Assembly: GCA_003053925.1 (NCBI GenBank) | Contig: QBKD01000001.1 | Coordinates: 186,001 to 250,000 of the forward strand | Direction of reading: 5' to 3' | Source of the DNA: Microbacteriaceae bacterium MWH-Ta3 | Lineage (GTDB): Bacteria > Actinomycetota > Actinomycetes > Actinomycetales > Microbacteriaceae | Length of the DNA: 64,000 bases | Shown: positions 26,439-35,077 of the stretch, piece by piece | How positions within the stretch are numbered: the stretch's first letter is position 1 | Layout of the letters: each line of letters begins with the position of its first letter | The notes under the pieces: generated by a model | Databases searched by the model: none | What the model saw: the letters and a program-made list of their open reading frames with translations, nothing else | Told to the model about the DNA's origin: nothing | Translations under genes and position numbers: made by a program

Positions 26439-28208
26439 TTACGAGGTTGGTAACGCGAACGCCTTGACCAGCGAGTAGCTGTATCCCAGCAGGCGCACGG
26501 GTTCTGCAGAGCCAATCTGCGGAACGTAGAACAACACCTGGTACTCGTACTGCGCGGTAACGCCGGTCACCGAGTTCGACTTGCCCGACAACACCTTAAC
26601 CGCACCCGAGGTGGAAATAGCGGACCCCTGCTGTTTGGGCTTCACGGTCTCAGACTCGATAAAGGTCATGACGACGAGTGCCCCCGCGTCGCTCGTGGCC
26701 AACACGAAGGGCGCGAAAGACCCCACGTCTTCCTTCCACGAGAACTTCGCCGAGGCGCCCAGCTCGGTCGCACGCGCAGCCTTCGCCGCTGCACCCACCT
26801 GTTCTTGCAAAGTGTCGGCCGCAAATGATGCGGCAAACTCACTCTCGGTGCCCTTGATGATGAGGTCACCGTATTCGTTGATGACGGCCATCGGTGACTT
26901 CGCCAAGAGGTCGGTATCGGGGGCCAGCTGGGCGGCGCCCAACTGGGCCGACGCCACCTCGGGAATCACGACGGAGGGCTCGAGCGAAACGGCGTATGTG
27001 ATCTTGTAATTGTCGCGCGGCGAGTCCTGCACCAGCGTGAGTGCAACAGAAGGCGAATCGGGGTTGGACGCATCGTCGACAATGGCGAAAACGGATCGCG
27101 GCCACGCTTCGGTTTGCTGAGGCAACACGAGGCGAACCGGCCCGCTGGGGATCGTGAAGAAGTCCCCCAGGTCGGGGCTCGCCGCGCGCAGGCGGTAGGC
27201 GATGGAGCGGAACTTCAGCGCCGCGCCCGCAAGACGAGTAGCGGCGAGGTTTTCGTCACGCGTTTCGTCTGCCGTGGCCATCGTCTGTGAGGCAGCCGCA
27301 ATGATGCGGTCGAATTGTTTCTCGGTGACGGCCACATAGGGTATCTCGGCCGGCTCCGTCGGTTCGACGGGCGTGGGCGTGGCGTCCGTACCCGGCGCAC
27401 TGCACCCCGACATGACGGCGGGAACCAGGGCCATGGCAACGACAAAGCGACGCACTCGGCGGCCCCGCGGCATGGTGGGGAATACCGAACGAGGGCGCCA
27501 GCGCGGTCCGCGCGGCGCACGGGGCATGCGACCTTGACGGTGACGCCGGCGGCGGCGCTCTTGGAACAACGTCCACACATAAATGCCAATTCCAATGGAG
27601 CCGATTCCCAGACCAATGGTGATGAACGCCGTGGGAACTGTTACATCGACAGGGATTGTCCACGTAACGCTAAACGAAGCGGGTGCCGGCAGTTGACCGT
27701 CCGTGGCAATAACGAGCGTGTAATCATCGGGAAGCACCACCGAAGTTTCTAGATAGTCGTCGGATACAACAACCGACTCCCAAATGTCCGATGCGGCGGG
27801 GTCCGGGACTCGGGCTTCGGCACCCACCGTGACCGTTGATTCCAATGCACCGGTATCGGCGACGACGGAGACACGCTGATACGTAGCGCCATCGATCCAC
27901 GCCATGACGTCGCGCGTGCGACCGTATGCAACGACAACCCGCGTGCTGGATGCCTCGACTAATTCGGATGTGGTGTCGGTGGGGTCCGAGTAGGTCAGGC
28001 CCTCTGCGCCACCCGTCACCGAATAGAACTGTTTACGCGATACCGTATTCACGTCGCTGGCGTCGAGAAGCGTGAGGCTCGCGGGCTGGTCGATCGCAAT
28101 CGATTCGGTGTGCGTCGAGGGCGGCGCCAAAACGGTGCGCTGCACTATTCCCACGGCCAACAGAATCACGGACAATCCCAGCAGTACAAGGGAAACGAAT
28201 CTGCGCAA
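26439..28208 (-). CDS. Large membrane protein with an internal lipobox-like segment, unknown function
   Basis: The 589-residue protein starts at a TTG (28208) with an ideal AAGGAGG site; GTG and ATG codons further upstream lack one. One membrane segment lies at the start (LVLLGLSVILLAVG), then an outer domain, a second segment (AFITIGLGIGSIGIGIYVW), a very basic stretch (QERRRRRHRQGR), a third hydrophobic segment ending in VMSGCSAPG, and a large C-terminal domain (IPYVAVTEKQFDRII to the end). The third segment followed by Cys and a Pro/Thr-rich spacer looks like a lipoprotein signal placed in mid-protein. Similar two-part proteins occur in Microbacteriaceae, but I know of no function. It is divergent from the coiled-coil gene at 28341. 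Confidence 0.75.
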   Translation of the reverse strand: MRRFVSLVLLGLSVILLAVGIVQRTVLAPPSTHTESIAIDQPASLTLLDASDVNTVSRKQFYSVTGGAEGLTYSDPTDTTSELVEASSTRVVVAYGRTRDVMAWIDGATYQRVSVVADTGALESTVTVGAEARVPDPAASDIWESVVVSDDYLETSVVLPDDYTLVIATDGQLPAPASFSVTWTIPVDVTVPTAFITIGLGIGSIGIGIYVWTLFQERRRRRHRQGRMPRAPRGPRWRPRSVFPTMPRGRRVRRFVVAMALVPAVMSGCSAPGTDATPTPVEPTEPAEIPYVAVTEKQFDRIIAAASQTMATADETRDENLAATRLAGAALKFRSIAYRLRAASPDLGDFFTIPSGPVRLVLPQQTEAWPRSVFAIVDDASNPDSPSVALTLVQDSPRDNYKITYAVSLEPSVVIPEVASAQLGAAQLAPDTDLLAKSPMAVINEYGDLIIKGTESEFAASFAADTLQEQVGAAAKAARATELGASAKFSWKEDVGSFAPFVLATSDAGALVVMTFIESETVKPKQQGSAISTSGAVKVLSGKSNSVTGVTAQYEYQVLFYVPQIGSAEPVRLLGYSYSLVKAFALPTS

Positions 28209-28305
28209 CTCGTCCTCCTTGGTCACGGTCGGCGGCAAAGTCCAAGGATACCCCACCACCTGTACAACCGCCATGTGACCATTTCGCCCCAGGGTCCCCG
28301 ACGGC

Positions 28306-28311
28306 TAGAAT
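28306..28311 (+). promoter_or_regulatory. -10 box of the DivIVA-like coiled-coil gene
   Basis: TAGAAT at 28306-28311 lies 29 nt before the ATG at 28341, which has a GAGGAGG site. TTTCGC at 28282-28287 is a possible -35 box. Confidence 0.5.
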
Positions 28312-28340
28312 CGGAAGGCTAAGAACCGTGAGGAGGCGCA

Positions 28341-29429
28341 ATGAGTGCAGAGGATAAGTTCCCCATTGTCATGCGCGGATACAACCGGGCCGATGTCGAT
28401 AAGGCCATCGCCGACCTGCAGCGCGAGGTCATGGAGGCCAATACCGAACGGTCGTCCCAGGCCCTCGAAATTAAGCGTATTTCCGACCTCCTCGAGGTAT
28501 TCGAGGCCGACGCCGTCAGCGGCGACAAGCCCACCTACGCCGGACTGGGCGCCAAGCTCGAGCAGGTGCTGCGCACGGCCGAAGAGCAGTCGACCCAGCT
28601 GATTTCCACCAGTGATATCGAGGCGCAGCGCATCCTTGCCGCAGCCCGCGCTGAAGCAGAACGTCTGGTCAGTTCTGCACAGGCCACCGCCGCCAGCATT
28701 GTGGCCGAGGCCGAAAGCGCGGCAACACTGTTGTCGTCTAACGCCGCCATTGACGCCGCCAACATTGTCGAGGTTGCCCGCAAGGATGCCGATGCAACAC
28801 GCGAGGCCGCAGTACGCGAAGCCACGCGTGTGCGTGGACAAGTTGCGACCGAAGCTGCCGAGATGCGTGCCACAACCCAGCGCGAAACGAGCACCGCACG
28901 CGCCAACGCTGAACGTGAAATCACCGAACTTCGCCTGGTTCTCGACAAGGAAACCACCGAGGCCCGCGCCGAAATCGCCCGTCTTCGCGCCGAAGCAGAG
29001 CGCGCCAAGCTTGACCTTGAAGCCGAAACCAAGGCCCGCCGCGTCGCGGATGAAGAACGCCTGCTGGAACTTCATCGCGATGCCGTCGCACAGAACGAGC
29101 ACTACCTGACCCAGGTGAACCGCGAATACAGCGAGCTGACCGCCGCTATTGAAGAGCGCAAGCACGAATTGAATGGCCTCGACATCGAAATCGCAAAGCG
29201 CGATGCCCAAGCAACGTTTGATCGAGACAAGGCCGCAGCAGATGTCATCCGTGCAGCAGAAGAACGCGCGAGCGCGATTATCAGCGAAGCAGATGAGGCC
29301 TCACGCAAGCGCGTGGACGAAGCCGAACGCCGACTCGCTGAACTGCGCGCGGAACGCGACGGAATCGCCGACTACGTCGCGAACCTGCGGGATGCCGTCA
29401 CCAATGTTGCGAAATTAGCGACGGACTAG
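28341..29429 (+). CDS. DivIVA-like coiled-coil protein
   Basis: The 362-residue protein opens with FPIVMRGYNRADVDKAIADL, which is close to the membrane-binding DivIVA N-domain signature (GYxxxxVD). About residues 80-330 form an almost continuous Ala/Glu/Arg coiled coil with many repeats of the type EAERL and AEAE. It has no membrane segment. DivIVA/Wag31 proteins mark poles and septa and organise wall growth in actinobacteria. The open frame is followed after 2 nt by an AI-2E-type permease, so the two are likely co-transcribed. It is not the main DivIVA of the dcw cluster, which is not here. Confidence 0.75.
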   Translation: MSAEDKFPIVMRGYNRADVDKAIADLQREVMEANTERSSQALEIKRISDLLEVFEADAVSGDKPTYAGLGAKLEQVLRTAEEQSTQLISTSDIEAQRILAAARAEAERLVSSAQATAASIVAEAESAATLLSSNAAIDAANIVEVARKDADATREAAVREATRVRGQVATEAAEMRATTQRETSTARANAEREITELRLVLDKETTEARAEIARLRAEAERAKLDLEAETKARRVADEERLLELHRDAVAQNEHYLTQVNREYSELTAAIEERKHELNGLDIEIAKRDAQATFDRDKAAADVIRAAEERASAIISEADEASRKRVDEAERRLAELRAERDGIADYVANLRDAVTNVAKLATD

Positions 29430-29431
29430 AC

Positions 29432-30493
29432 ATGACAATTCACGGCGCCTTCCGATTCGGTCTACTGGGTGGATTGGGCGTCTTGACGGCGCTGGTCATT
29501 GGCGGCGCCATCACCACACTTGCGACCGTGATCACCTACGTGGGCTTTGCGCTGTTCCTCGCCCTGGGATTGAACCCGGTAGTCGCACGCCTCGTCGCAT
29601 GGAAATTCCCACGACCTGCGGCCGTCGCCACGGTTATCGCCGCCGTCTTCGCGCTGATTGCCGGCTTTGTGCTTGCCGTAATCCCCGTCATCGTCGAACA
29701 GACCACACGGCTGTACAGCAGCGTTTTGACGATGCTGGAATCATTCGATTCGTTCGGTGCGGCTCTTGAGTCACTTCAGAAGCTGGTCCCCATCGAAGTT
29801 CTTGATGTGAACGCTACGTTCGTGTCGATTGTCGAATTTATTGGCAACCCCGCCAACCTCGCGGGCATCGGCGGCGGCGTTCTGTCGGTGGGTGCCGGAT
29901 TCGCGAACGCCGTATTCGGCGGAATCATGGTGATCATGATGACGGTGTACCTCATCGTGTCGCTGCCCAGCATTACGCGCCAGGTCACGCGCCTTGTCCC
30001 CGCCAGCAAGCGTGAACGATTCGACAATGTGGCACAGCAAATCATTGCGGCCGTGGGTCAATACGTTGCGGGCCAGTTCACGCAGGGACTCGTCAACGGC
30101 GCCCTGAGCTTCATCGTGCTCAGCATCATGGGCGCCCACTACCCCGCACTCTTCGCCTTTGTGGCGTTCATGTTTTCGCTGGTACCCCTGGTGGGAACGC
30201 TCACCGGCTCGATTCTGATTGTGCTGACCCAGTTCCTCGTGGATCCGACCCAGATCGGCACTGTGATCGCGATGGGTATCTACTACCTCGTGTACATGCA
30301 GGTCGAGGCCTACGTGATCGGCCCGTACATCATGAAGCGAGCCGTGCGCGTGCCCGCACTCGTCGTGATTATTGCCGCACTTGCTGGTGGTGCGCTGCTG
30401 GGTGTACTGGGCGCATTGGTGGCCATCCCTGTGGCCGCGTCACTGCTAATCATCACACGCCAGGTGGTTATCCCCCACCAAGACGAGCGCTAG
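29432..30493 (+). CDS. AI-2E family transporter (PurR-regulated permease type)
   Basis: The 353-residue protein has about eight hydrophobic segments, a soluble region between them (LESFDSFGAALESLQKLVP), and the family-like segment QGLVNGALSFIVLSIMGAHYPALFAF followed by LVPLVGT. The family includes TqsA-like autoinducer-2 exporters and Na+/H+ antiporters, so the substrate cannot be inferred. It begins 2 nt after the coiled-coil gene. Its stop shares CTAG with the convergent hydrolase gene. Confidence 0.87.
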   Translation: MTIHGAFRFGLLGGLGVLTALVIGGAITTLATVITYVGFALFLALGLNPVVARLVAWKFPRPAAVATVIAAVFALIAGFVLAVIPVIVEQTTRLYSSVLTMLESFDSFGAALESLQKLVPIEVLDVNATFVSIVEFIGNPANLAGIGGGVLSVGAGFANAVFGGIMVIMMTVYLIVSLPSITRQVTRLVPASKRERFDNVAQQIIAAVGQYVAGQFTQGLVNGALSFIVLSIMGAHYPALFAFVAFMFSLVPLVGTLTGSILIVLTQFLVDPTQIGTVIAMGIYYLVYMQVEAYVIGPYIMKRAVRVPALVVIIAALAGGALLGVLGALVAIPVAASLLIITRQVVIPHQDER

Positions 30494-31209
30494 GCCTCAA
30501 CCGGGAATTCGGTGGCCAGCGGCAGCGCCGTGGGGTTCACGCGCTGCACGATTTCGGACAACACGCGGTACGTCTGGCGCTCGCCCACCCACAGGTGCTT
30601 GCCCTCGTCAACGGCTACCACGTCGATTCGCGGAACGACGCCGAACCGCTGACGTGCCTCGTCGGGCTTCAGGTAATCATCGTGCTCGGGAATGACCGCG
30701 ACGATGGGTACGGTGTTGTCATTCCAGCGGCGCAGCGCTTCCTCTGAGGTGCGATGCAGCGGTGGCGACAACAGAATCAGGCCCGCCACATCGTGCGCGA
30801 TGGCGTGGTTCAACGCAACCTCGGTGCCGAACGACCATCCCACAACCCACGGATTGGGCAAGCCGTGTGCACGAATCCAGTTGAGTGCGGCCTCGAAATC
30901 CATGCGTTCGTCGACGCCGTGACCAAAGGTGCCCTCGGATGTTCCGCGAACGGAGGTCACGCCGCGAAAATTGAAACGCACAATGGCGAGGGACGCCAGT
31001 GCGGGAAGACGCGCGGCGGCCTTGCGGATGATGTGCGAATCCATGAATCCACCCGCCGTGGGCAGCGGGTGCAAAAACAGCACCGTACCAAGCGGCGGTC
31101 CATCGAGGGGCAGGCTGACCTCGCCCACCAAACGGTGGCCATCGGCCGTCGTGAAGTCAATGTCCGTGCGACGGGCGGGCAGCACCGTGCTGCTGCGAAT
31201 CTCGATCAT
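30490..31209 (-). CDS. Alpha/beta hydrolase
   Basis: The 239-residue protein has an N-terminal beta strand pair, an oxyanion motif LFLHPLPTAGG, the nucleophile elbow GWSFG (WVVGWSFGTEVALNHA), and a late acid/His region (VIPEHDDYLKPDEA; VAVDEGKHLW). This matches the family of short-chain hydrolases with an HPxP oxyanion loop. The ATG at 31209 is preferred to the TTG at 31227, because GGAGG lies 11 nt upstream of it. It follows the small Cys/His gene by 2 nt. Substrate is unknown. Confidence 0.83.
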   Translation of the reverse strand: MIEIRSSTVLPARRTDIDFTTADGHRLVGEVSLPLDGPPLGTVLFLHPLPTAGGFMDSHIIRKAAARLPALASLAIVRFNFRGVTSVRGTSEGTFGHGVDERMDFEAALNWIRAHGLPNPWVVGWSFGTEVALNHAIAHDVAGLILLSPPLHRTSEEALRRWNDNTVPIVAVIPEHDDYLKPDEARQRFGVVPRIDVVAVDEGKHLWVGERQTYRVLSEIVQRVNPTALPLATEFPVEA

Positions 31210-31211
31210 CG

Positions 31212-31496
31212 TTAGTGAATCCTCCAACAGTGAGTGTGCCAGTGACGGCGGTCGCTGACGGCCCGTTCGGCCCCGAAGAGACCCTCTTCATGCCACGCGA
31301 CAACGTGCGGAATTCCGGGTGCAATCATGACCGTGCACCCGGGGCACACGTAATCCTTTTGTGCGCGTTCCGCCGAAATTGACTGCACAATCCAGGATTC
31401 ACCGCGCTTGAATTCGGTCCGTCGCATGCCGCCTCGAATGCGGTCGATATCCAGCGGCTCGTCGTCGCCCCGGTCGCGTCGATTTCGGCGCGCCAC
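31212..31496 (-). CDS. Small actinobacterial Cys/His-motif protein
   Basis: The 94-residue product begins at a GTG (31496) with a basic, disordered stretch (ARRNRRDRGDD), then LDIDRIRGG, and a conserved core YVCPGCTVMIAPGIPHVVAW ending with DRRHWHTHCW. C-x2-C together with H and HxxxHC suggests a small metal-binding fold. Proteins of this type are widespread in actinobacteria and are often annotated vaguely as ATP/GTP-binding; no role is established to my knowledge. It starts 3 nt after the transglycosylase stop. A longer frame begins further upstream in the transglycosylase gene but is unlikely. Confidence 0.82.
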   Translation of the reverse strand: MARRNRRDRGDDEPLDIDRIRGGMRRTEFKRGESWIVQSISAERAQKDYVCPGCTVMIAPGIPHVVAWHEEGLFGAERAVSDRRHWHTHCWRIH

Positions 31497-31498
31497 GA

Positions 31499-32038
31499 TT
31501 AATACCAGCCCGTGTCTTGGCTGTGTTGCCACGCATCGCACGGAGAACCGTAGCGGTTGTCGATGTAGCCCAGTCCCCAACGAATTTGGGTGCGAGGGTT
31601 CGTTTCCCAGTCGGCTCCGGCCGAGGCCATCTTGCTTCCCGGCAATGCCTGCGGAATACCGTATGCGCCGCTGCCCACGTTGTGTGCGCGGTAGTTCCAG
31701 TGTGATTCGCGATTCCACAGGTTGACCAGACACATGAATTCGTCTTCGTTCCACCCGAGCTTCAGAACCTCGGCAAGCGCGAATTCCTGAGCGTCGCGAA
31801 TGTCGGTCGCGGTCGCAAGATACACACCTGACGACATCGACCAGTCGTCAAACGACACGGACGAACTGTTGTTCGCGCCTTGGAAGTTCTGAGCCACATA
31901 GTCGGAACCCGAGCTGGAATACGCCAGAGTGGTGGCCGTGAAGGGCGCCAGGATGGGCGACATAATCAAGATCAATACGCCCGCGACGGCGGCTACATTC
32001 ACGCCGCGACTGGGGCGCAGTCTTGCGCCGTAGACCAT
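31499..32038 (-). CDS. Lytic transglycosylase-like secreted protein
   Basis: This 179-residue protein has one N-terminal membrane segment (VAAVAGVLILIMSPILAPF), a Ser-rich linker and a C-terminal SLT/lysozyme-like domain with the likely catalytic Glu in WNRESHWNY, followed by GAYGIPQALPG and IRWGLGYI. The YGIPQ and RESxW patterns are those of goose-lysozyme/SLT folds. It overlaps the DivIVA-type gene by one base (TAATG), so it probably acts with it in wall growth. The domain is short and may need confirmation. Confidence 0.85.
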   Translation of the reverse strand: MVYGARLRPSRGVNVAAVAGVLILIMSPILAPFTATTLAYSSSGSDYVAQNFQGANNSSSVSFDDWSMSSGVYLATATDIRDAQEFALAEVLKLGWNEDEFMCLVNLWNRESHWNYRAHNVGSGAYGIPQALPGSKMASAGADWETNPRTQIRWGLGYIDNRYGSPCDAWQHSQDTGWY

Positions 32039-32574
32039 TACTTCACCGCGAGCATTACCCGCACGAGTTCGTCGAGCATCGCATCAACCTGCGACTCGGT
32101 GTACCCCCGCAGTTGTGCCCGGAATCCGACGCCGCGCACCTCGCTGCGCGACAGAGGCTGACCGTGCTGGAAGAACCCGACGACGCGATCCGCAAAGGCA
32201 TCGACGTCGTCCGTGTGGTAACCGTACGTGAGAAACGAGGTGCGCACAAACTTGCGTCCTTCATCCCGCGCGGCACGGTTCAAAATTTCTTGTGCAATCG
32301 CTCGTGCCTGCACATTCCATGCGTCGAGACCCATGACGGCAATCTGTTCGTCACGTTCGCGATCGGCAAATGCGTCTTCGAGGCGCTCAATTGCGGCATC
32401 GACCTCGGCGATGACATAGCCGCCCTTGACCGTGTCAAAGGACACCGTGCGCACGGCCTGCGATGTGAGGGGTTCGCCCTCGCCTTGGAATGCCAAACGC
32501 GCCGTGTGCAGGAATGCGTCGACCGCCTCGGGGTCGTACCCGATGGTCTTTTTTCCTGCGCGCGCGAAACTCAC
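32038..32574 (-). CDS. DivIVA-domain protein with four GY-VDA repeats
   Basis: The 178-residue protein has four copies of a GY-x(4-5)-VDA motif: GYDPEAVDA (12-20), GYVIAEVDA (52-60), GYHTDDVDA (118-126) and GYTESQVDA (157-165). The first pair and second pair are about 105 residues apart, and LTSQAVRTVSF corresponds to LSRSEVRGVGF, so the gene is an internal duplication. There is no coiled coil of note. A GTG start is used. It sits between cdsA and a wall hydrolase, which fits a role at growth zones (inference). Confidence 0.85.
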   Translation of the reverse strand: MSFARAGKKTIGYDPEAVDAFLHTARLAFQGEGEPLTSQAVRTVSFDTVKGGYVIAEVDAAIERLEDAFADRERDEQIAVMGLDAWNVQARAIAQEILNRAARDEGRKFVRTSFLTYGYHTDDVDAFADRVVGFFQHGQPLSRSEVRGVGFRAQLRGYTESQVDAMLDELVRVMLAVK

Positions 32575-32588
32575 TACTCTATTGTGCC

Positions 32589-33557
32589 TTAGGCAACGAG
32601 GATGGCGAAAACGGAAGCCACGAACATCGAGGGAAGCACGGAGTCCAGGCGGTCCAGGAAGCCACCGTGACCGGGCAGAAGATTAGAGGCGTCTTTGGTG
32701 GCCAAGTCGCGCTTAATCAACGATTCAATGAGGTCGCCCGTTGTCGCGGTACCCACCATGAGAACGCCGAGGATCGCCCCGATGTACCAGGGCTGACCCA
32801 ACATGGTGAGGGCAATGATGATGCCCGCGATGATCGCAGCAATAACAGACCCTGCAAAGCCTTCCCACGTCTTCTTGGGGCTAATTTTCGGTGCCATGGG
32901 GTGCTTGCCGAACAGCAGGCCCGATGCGTACGCTCCGGTATCCACGCTAGCAATGATGATCATGGTGCCCAGAGTCCACCATTCGCCGCCCTCGCGCGCG
33001 GCCATGGACACGGCGAAGCTGGCGAGGAACGACACGTAGGTCAAGACAAAACCGCTCATCAGCACATCGCGGTCGGTGACTGCCGCTCGCGAGGCAACGC
33101 GCACCACGGTGTGCCAGACAATAACAAACACGATTCCGCCGGCCAGAGTTAAGAGCTGACCGATGGGGCCAAGGTAAAAGGCTGCGGGAATCATGGCGAT
33201 AGCCGCGAGCAACATGGGTATGCGCGGAACGTATCGAGTGTCGGTGCGCGAAATCGTGGCGAGTTCCCACGTGGCAAACCCCACAAGAACCGCGGTGAAG
33301 ATTTGGAAATACTGTTTGTCAAACACCAAACTGACAATCAGAATCGCGCCCATCGCGATGCCAATGGCTAAAGCGGCAAACAAGTTGCGGCCGGTTCGAG
33401 CCTCGACGCGTGCCGTTGTTTCCCGAATCGTCACATCGATGTCGTGCAGCGCATTTTCCATGTCGTGCAGCGCCGCCCGTGCATCAGACACACCGCTGTG
33501 GCGTTCGCCCGACGTACGTTTCGGCGAACGCTCGGGAGCGTCGTCGCTGTGGGCCAT
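32589..33557 (-). CDS. cdsA: Phosphatidate cytidylyltransferase
   Basis: CdsA makes CDP-diacylglycerol for phospholipid synthesis. The 322-residue protein has a charged cytosolic start (about 80 residues), seven to eight membrane segments, and the C-terminal family signature with KISPKKTWEGFAGS and KRDLATKDASNLLPGHGGFLDRLDS. The ATG overlaps the frr stop by one base. The frr-cdsA order is widespread in bacteria. Confidence 0.95.
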   Translation of the reverse strand: MAHSDDAPERSPKRTSGERHSGVSDARAALHDMENALHDIDVTIRETTARVEARTGRNLFAALAIGIAMGAILIVSLVFDKQYFQIFTAVLVGFATWELATISRTDTRYVPRIPMLLAAIAMIPAAFYLGPIGQLLTLAGGIVFVIVWHTVVRVASRAAVTDRDVLMSGFVLTYVSFLASFAVSMAAREGGEWWTLGTMIIIASVDTGAYASGLLFGKHPMAPKISPKKTWEGFAGSVIAAIIAGIIIALTMLGQPWYIGAILGVLMVGTATTGDLIESLIKRDLATKDASNLLPGHGGFLDRLDSVLPSMFVASVFAILVA

Positions 33558-34108
33558 TAGACCTCGAGCAGCTCGGCTTCCTTCTTCTTGAAGGCCTCAT
33601 CGACGGCGTCGATGTGCTTCTTCGTGATGGCCTCGATTTCCTTCTCAGCACGCGAGATTTCGTCCTCGCCGACCTCCTTCAGAGCTTCGAGGTCTGCAAT
33701 TCCCTTGCGGCGAACGTTACGAATGGCGACACGGCCGTCTTCCGACTTTGCCCGCACAATCTTCACGTATTCCTTGCGGCGCTCTTCGGTGAGTTCCGGC
33801 ATGGTCACGCGAATGATGTTTCCATCGTTCGTGGGCGTTGCACCCAGGTTGGGGAAGTTCACGATTGCGCGTTCGATTTCCTTCAGTGCGCCCTTGTCGT
33901 AAGGCGTAATGATGATGGTGCGGGCCTCGGGGTTCTGAAGGCTACCCAACTGAGCGAGCGGGGTGGGAGTGCCGTAGTACTCAACCATGATCTTCTGGAA
34001 CAGGGCGGGGTTTGCGCGTCCGGTGCGGACGGTGGCAAAGTCTTCTTTCAATGCGTCAACGGACTTCGACATCTTGTCGGCGGTTTCAGCGAGAATGTCG
34101 CTAATCAT
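33557..34108 (-). CDS. frr: Ribosome recycling factor
   Basis: The 183-residue protein splits the post-termination ribosome with EF-G. It matches the family in length and motifs: [51 protein letters not shown] and RNVRRKG. An AGGAGG site precedes the ATG at 34108. The gene is normally next to pyrH; here an EamA permease gene is inserted between them. Confidence 0.97.
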   Translation of the reverse strand: MISDILAETADKMSKSVDALKEDFATVRTGRANPALFQKIMVEYYGTPTPLAQLGSLQNPEARTIIITPYDKGALKEIERAIVNFPNLGATPTNDGNIIRVTMPELTEERRKEYVKIVRAKSEDGRVAIRNVRRKGIADLEALKEVGEDEISRAEKEIEAITKKHIDAVDEAFKKKEAELLEV

Positions 34109-34150
34109 GTGGTCCTCCTTGGGTACCCCCCGAGTCTATCGCGCGACGCG

Positions 34151-35077
34151 CTAGCCCACGGCGAGAAGCGCGATGCCGCACAGGACAATCGCCGAACCAA
34201 TAACGCGCTGCACCATGTGCGGTTCCTTGAAGAGCAGGCCGCCGCCCAGCGCAACCAACACGACGCTGATTTCGCGTGCGGGCGCCACCAACGACACAGA
34301 GGACAGCTGCACGGCGGTCAAAGCCAACACATACGAGGCGGGACCGAGGATCCCAATGACGGCGATTTCGATCGGATAGCGCCTCAATGTGTGTGTCACA
34401 CTGACGCCCTTGGGGAAGGCCGACGGTGTGAAGAGAACCGCCTGAGCGACCAACGCGACCCAATAGTAGCCGATGGGCGGTAGCTCGAGCGTTCCCACAG
34501 ACCAACCGTCCCACACGGTGAACGACGCGATGAGAACACCGACGGCGAGACCATAAAGAACGGAGTGACCGCCGGGTTTCCGCGGACCGCGTGTGCCCGC
34601 GAAACCAATCACGGCAATACCCGTGACGACGATGACAACACCCCCAAGCGCCAGGGGCGACGGAGTCTCGCCCAGCAACACGATGGCGCCCAGAACCGAC
34701 AGCATGGGGCCGGTACCGCGAGCGATTGGGTACACAAGCGAGACGTCGCCCACCCGATATCCGCGCTGCAACAGCACAAAATAGATGACCTCAAAGATGC
34801 CACACACCGCCGCAAGTCCCAGCCACCACCACTGGAAGTCCGCCGTCATGAGTGACGAGATACCCCACGGCGCAAAGACAATCGAACCGACAACGAAGGT
34901 CAGCCACAACAGGGCAGCGGGTGCTTGCCCCACGCGCTTCAGCGTGAGGTTCCACGTTGCGTGGGCAATCGCCCCCAGCCCTATCAGGAGGGCAACGGTC
35001 AGACTAATTCGAAACCCGCGTGCCCAGGCGTTCGCCGCGGATAGCCTTGGCGATATTGCCGCCGGGCTCCATGCCAA
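34151..35077 (-). CDS. EamA-family (DMT) permease, first copy
   Basis: The product has about ten hydrophobic segments in two EamA repeats ([19 protein letters not shown] and [21 protein letters not shown]), typical of drug/metabolite transporters. It lies between pyrH and frr, which are usually adjacent, so it is an insertion. The start is uncertain: the only canonical upstream codon is TTG at 35077, which overlaps the last 74 bases of pyrH; ATT at 35008 and CTG at 35002 are non-standard choices closer to the pyrH stop. Substrate unknown. Confidence 0.8.
   Translation of the reverse strand: MAWSPAAISPRLSAANAWARGFRISLTVALLIGLGAIAHATWNLTLKRVGQAPAALLWLTFVVGSIVFAPWGISSLMTADFQWWWLGLAAVCGIFEVIYFVLLQRGYRVGDVSLVYPIARGTGPMLSVLGAIVLLGETPSPLALGGVVIVVTGIAVIGFAGTRGPRKPGGHSVLYGLAVGVLIASFTVWDGWSVGTLELPPIGYYWVALVAQAVLFTPSAFPKGVSVTHTLRRYPIEIAVIGILGPASYVLALTAVQLSSVSLVAPAREISVVLVALGGGLLFKEPHMVQRVIGSAIVLCGIALLAVG

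Noticed and set aside
24830-26515. A 561-codon open frame on the minus strand
   Set aside because: Antisense to glgB; His/Arg/Gln-rich translation with no motifs.
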